Part shown: positions 60,934 to 64,000 of the stretch, piece after piece
Layout: each line of letters opens with the position of its first letter
Position numbering within the stretch: position 1 is the stretch's first letter
Assembly: GCF_002933855.1 (NCBI RefSeq)
Contig: NZ_BFAQ01000015.1
Span: 124,001-188,000 of the forward strand
Source: Vibrio penaeicida
Lineage (GTDB): Bacteria > Pseudomonadota > Gammaproteobacteria > Enterobacterales > Vibrionaceae
Length of the DNA: 64,000 bases
Direction: 5' to 3'
Translations under genes and position numbers: made by a program
Notes under the pieces: generated by a model
Told to the model about the DNA's origin: nothing
The model's input: only the letters and a program-made list of their open reading frames with translations
Databases searched by the model: none

Positions 60934-62403
60934 TTACATCATAACGACATCAAATTGTTCCTGGACATACAGTGGTTCAGGTTGAATTTTCACTTCTTTT
61001 CCAATAAAGACTTCAAGCTCTGCCAATGCATGTGACTCTTCGCCAGTCAGAGTATCTGAAACGGCAGGAGACGCATACACGACAAATTTATCAGCATCGT
61101 AAGCGCGGTTTACACGAGTCACTTCACGCAGGATCTCATAACACACCGACTCGACCGTTTTCACTGAACCACGACCTTTACAGGTTGGACACTCGGAGCA
61201 CAGAACATGTTCAATACTTTCGCGAGTTCGCTTACGTGTCATTTCAACCAAACCCAGCTGTGTGAATCCGTTGATGTTCGTTTTAACTCTGTCGTGAGCA
61301 AGCGCCAATTCCAAAGAAGTGATCACTCGCTTACGGTGTTCATCTGACATCATGTCAATGAAGTCGATAATAATGATGCCCCCAAGGTTGCGTAGCCTAA
61401 GCTGACGAGCAATCGCTTGAGTCGCTTCAACATTCGTATTGAATATGGTTTCTTCCAAATTTCTGCGACCAACAAAAGCTCCGGTGTTGATATCGACTGT
61501 TGTCATCGCCTCGGTCTGATCGATGATAAGGTAACCACCGGACTTAAGCTCAACTTTTCTGTCTAAAGAACGTTGAATCTCATTCTCGGTATCGTACATA
61601 TCGAAAATGGGTTTATCGCCTTCGTAAAGCTTCAGTTTCTCATGCAGCTCTGGCACGAATTCCGATACGAATTCTCTAAGGTTTTCGTATACCAACCTTG
61701 AATCGACTTGAATGCTATCGAGTTCTGTTCCAACAAAGTCTCGTAGAATTCTCTGAGCTAACCCCAGTTCACCGTATAGCGTTGAACGAGTTTTGTATTT
61801 CTTTCGGCGCTCGATGACTTTCATCCATAAACGCTTTAGGAAAGCGGCATCTTGAGACAATTCTTGCTCATCTGCCCCTTCTGCAGCGGTACGGATGATA
61901 AACCCACCGTGTTCATCGCAATAACTGGAGACCGTTTTTTTCAATCGTTCGCGTTCATCTTCACTTTCTATACGCTGAGATACACCCACGTGGCTTGCGC
62001 CTGGCATAAAGACTAAATAACGGGAGGGAAGCGTGATGTCTGTAGTAAGGCGGGCACCTTTTGTGCCAAGCGGGTCTTTAACGACCTGTACGACAATGTC
62101 TTGTCCTTGGCGAACCAGCTCAGAGATATCTCTGACTTGGAATTGCTGCTTTTCATTTTCAGCAACACATTCTGTATGCGGAACGATATCAGAAGCATGG
62201 AGAAACGCGGCTTTTTCCAAACCAATATCGACAAATGCTGCTTGCATTCCTGGCAATACTCGGCTCACGCGTCCTTTGTAAATATTGCCTACAATGCCTC
62301 TTTTCGACTCACGTTCAATATGAACTTCTTGTAGTATTCCACCTACAATCATCGCCACTCGAGTTTCGCTCGGAGTAACGTTTATCAACAACTCTGCACT
62401 CAT
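60934..62403 (-). CDS. rng: Ribonuclease G
   Basis: 489 residues, equal to E. coli RNase G. S1-like domain near the N terminus (GNIYKGRVSRVLPGMQAAFVDIG, about 36-58), an RNase H-like and DNase-like catalytic core with IIIDFIDMM, where the Asp residues bind Mg2+, and the Zn-link CSECPTCKG (about 404-412). It processes 16S rRNA 5' ends and some mRNAs. It lies between maf and yhdP, as in E. coli. Confidence 0.97.
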   Translation of the reverse strand: MSAELLINVTPSETRVAMIVGGILQEVHIERESKRGIVGNIYKGRVSRVLPGMQAAFVDIGLEKAAFLHASDIVPHTECVAENEKQQFQVRDISELVRQGQDIVVQVVKDPLGTKGARLTTDITLPSRYLVFMPGASHVGVSQRIESEDERERLKKTVSSYCDEHGGFIIRTAAEGADEQELSQDAAFLKRLWMKVIERRKKYKTRSTLYGELGLAQRILRDFVGTELDSIQVDSRLVYENLREFVSEFVPELHEKLKLYEGDKPIFDMYDTENEIQRSLDRKVELKSGGYLIIDQTEAMTTVDINTGAFVGRRNLEETIFNTNVEATQAIARQLRLRNLGGIIIIDFIDMMSDEHRKRVITSLELALAHDRVKTNINGFTQLGLVEMTRKRTRESIEHVLCSECPTCKGRGSVKTVESVCYEILREVTRVNRAYDADKFVVYASPAVSDTLTGEESHALAELEVFIGKEVKIQPEPLYVQEQFDVVMM

Positions 62404-62422
62404 TCGTGTGCCTCAAATTAAA

Positions 62423-62995
62423 TTAGAAAAACTTGTGCAAGAGCTGGTCAGTTTCCATCAATGGTAGCCCCATAACGGCATGGTAACTCCCTTCAATGCG
62501 AGAGATAAACTTCCCACCAATCCCCTGAATTCCATAACTGCCAGCTTTATCGCACGGTTCGCCTGTTTCCCAGTAACTTGTTATTTCTTGTTCTGACAGG
62601 GATTTAAACCATACGTTTGTTTCAACAAGTACAGACTCACTGCGAGTTTTGTCTAATACAGTCACGGCGGTTAGCACCTGATGACTGCGTCCTGACAAGC
62701 GGCTCAACATAACTCGTGAGCTTTCAAAATCTTCTGGTTTCTCTAGCGCTTCACCGTCAACAACAACAATGGTATCAGAGCCAATAACAATATCGGCTTG
62801 TTCAGTCATCATTAGACCGGCCTGCGCTTTTTCTTTAGCAAGTCGAACCACGTATTGGGAAACGGACTCACTGACGCTTTTTTCTTCTATGATATCTGGA
62901 GAAACCGTATCAAACGGGTAGCCCAACTTACCAAGTAATTCTTTTCGTCTTGGTGAGCTAGAAGCTAAGGTTAACCTGCGCTCTGTCTGGGACAT
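62423..62995 (-). CDS. maf: Nucleoside triphosphate pyrophosphatase Maf (YhdE)
   Basis: 190 residues, Maf/HAM1-like fold. Signature LASSSPRRKELL (about 10-21), then VVRLAKEKA, IGSDTIVVVDGE and GEPCDKAGSYGIQG. The YhdE branch hydrolyses dTTP and UTP, including modified nucleotides. ATG 62995 follows AAGGAAAAAGGT; the longer in-frame start at 63097 would overlap mreD by 85 bp. Confidence 0.94.
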   Translation of the reverse strand: MSQTERRLTLASSSPRRKELLGKLGYPFDTVSPDIIEEKSVSESVSQYVVRLAKEKAQAGLMMTEQADIVIGSDTIVVVDGEALEKPEDFESSRVMLSRLSGRSHQVLTAVTVLDKTRSESVLVETNVWFKSLSEQEITSYWETGEPCDKAGSYGIQGIGGKFISRIEGSYHAVMGLPLMETDQLLHKFF

Positions 62996-63012
62996 ACCTT
63001 TTTCCTTATCAA

Positions 63013-63501
63013 TTACCGAATATGCCAATGGCGTCTCACTCGACGCAGCAAAAGGAATATCCATGGCCACAAAATACAGTTCACTACCGCAGCCCAAAGT
63101 GACAATGGGTTAAACGTGACATCCTGAATGAGGTATTCACCAAAAAACTCTAGTAATTCAGCCAATGCCGTCAGCGCACCAATAATGATGGCTTGCTGCC
63201 ACAGTGCCATATTTCGTAAAACAAGAAAATTCATAGCCACTAAGTAAACGGTGATTGACATCATCATGCCACGTATACCTAGGGTGGAACCCAGTAGCAG
63301 ATCCCAAATCAACCCAAGTACTAACGCTGTACCTACATTGACTCGATGTGGCAAAGCCAAGACCCAGTAAAACACGATGAGCAACAACCATGCAGGGCGG
63401 AATATTTCAAACATCCCCGGCCAAGGAATGGATTGAAAGACCAAAGCTATAAGGAAAGTCGCCCAAATGACCATGCGCCCCTTTAGAACACTATTCGCCA
63501 T
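63013..63501 (-). CDS. mreD: Rod shape-determining protein MreD
   Basis: 162 residues with about five membrane segments (MANSVLKG start; IWATFLIALVFQSIPWPGMFEIFRPAWLLLIV). Component of the elongasome with MreB, MreC and RodA. ATG 63501 is the second of two start codons (GTG 63504 one codon earlier) and overlaps the mreC stop by 11 bp, so translation is coupled. Confidence 0.94.
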   Translation of the reverse strand: MANSVLKGRMVIWATFLIALVFQSIPWPGMFEIFRPAWLLLIVFYWVLALPHRVNVGTALVLGLIWDLLLGSTLGIRGMMMSITVYLVAMNFLVLRNMALWQQAIIIGALTALAELLEFFGEYLIQDVTFNPLSLWAAVVNCILWPWIFLLLRRVRRHWHIR

Positions 63502-64000
63502 CACTCACCTCACTGACAGATTCACTGGTATTTCCATGGTCCACTGGCTGAATATCTTGTCTATTTTCACTTGGCCAAACCAATAGCAGATAACGTAATC
63601 GGTCAAACGCCACCACAGGTTCAGCAGTGATCGACGCGAACGGACGTCGATTATCGCGCTCAACAGTGGTGACGTAACCAACCGGGTAGCCTTCAGGGTA
63701 TCGATCGCCTAGACCAGAAGTGACCAGTAAGTCACCCTCTTCAATTTCTGTACTGCTTGGGATATGTTCAAGCTGTATGGTATTGATGCTCCCGTTACCC
63801 GAGGCAATAACACGAATATCATTTCGTACCACTTGTACGGGGATGGAGCTGTTGGTATCGGTGATCAGTAATACGCGGCTATTGTGAGCGGCAACAAAGG
63901 TTACCTGACCAACAATGCCTTTCTCGTTGATAACAGGCTGACCGACATATACCCCATCAATTTGACCTTTATCGATCACTACTTGGTGGCGATAGGGTGA
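63491..64000 (-). CDS. mreC: Rod shape-determining protein MreC, C-terminal part (5' end outside window)
   Basis: The frame is open to the window edge, giving the last 169 residues; the N terminus lies beyond base 64000. The seen part is the periplasmic beta-domain: IDGVYVGQPVI, GIVGQVTFVAAHNSRVLLITD, NDIRVIASGNG and LVTSGLGDRYPEGYPV, followed by an acidic Ser/Val/Glu tail. MreC bridges MreB to the cell-wall enzymes. It heads mreC-mreD-maf-rng. Confidence 0.95.
   Translation of the reverse strand, partial: SPYRHQVVIDKGQIDGVYVGQPVINEKGIVGQVTFVAAHNSRVLLITDTNSSIPVQVVRNDIRVIASGNGSINTIQLEHIPSSTEIEEGDLLVTSGLGDRYPEGYPVGYVTTVERDNRRPFASITAEPVVAFDRLRYLLLVWPSENRQDIQPVDHGNTSESVSEVSDGE

Overview
The window is chromosomal DNA of a gammaproteobacterium, almost certainly a Vibrio or close relative (Vibrionaceae). 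Evidence: many proteins align closely from memory with E. coli orthologues (ApaG/ApaH/FolA, ArgR, Mdh, PepA, ValS, MurA, the rpoN and mla clusters, TldD/PmbA, Rng, MreC/D), gene order in several blocks matches enterobacteria, and A+T content is moderate with compact intergenic hairpin terminators. Species cannot be settled from this sequence alone.

Layout. 1-1.1 kb: end of apaG and apaH. 1.2-2.9 kb: yjjP-yjjB-folA on the minus strand. 3.0-5.0 kb: obgE and rplU-rpmA (minus). 5.3-9.6 kb: ispB, mdh, argR. 8.6-12.9 kb: a TAXI-type TRAP transporter (periplasmic binding protein, fused permease, UspA partner). 13-17.7 kb: a 2-hydroxyacid dehydrogenase, rluA and rapA. 18.1-19.9 kb: a PIN-PhoH ATPase and a 60-residue unknown. 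20.1-26.2 kb: an accessory-looking block, with a two-component system facing a three-gene minus-strand operon (stand-alone NRPS-type adenylation enzyme, membrane flavoreductase-like protein, enoyl-CoA hydratase). A 272-bp MITE-like element lies behind it.

26.7-36 kb: mgtE and the conserved LPS/sigma-54/nitrogen-PTS block (yrbG-kdsD-kdsC-lptC-lptA-lptB-rpoN-hpf-ptsN-rapZ-npr). It is divergent from 36.2-40.9 kb mlaFEDCB-ibaG-murA, which handles outer-membrane lipid asymmetry and peptidoglycan precursor synthesis. 41-49.3 kb: plsC, valS-holC-pepA and the divergent LPS exporters lptF-lptG. 49.4-52.4 kb: an RDD protein, tRNA-Leu(CAA) in the same neighbourhood as E. coli leuX, then a small restriction-modification island (putative nuclease convergent with a HaeIII-like C5 methyltransferase). 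52.6-64 kb: pmbA, yjgA, tldD, a nitrilase-family amidase, yhdP, rng, maf, mreD and part of mreC.

Most of the window is housekeeping: envelope biogenesis dominates (lpt, kds, mla, mur, mre, plsC, yhdP). The less ordinary parts are the adenylation/flavoreductase/hydratase operon with its facing sensor system, the MITE and its apparent short derivative near rapA, a tight cluster of GATC sites upstream of obgE, and the degenerate duplication of the tRNA-Leu 3' end beside the R-M genes.
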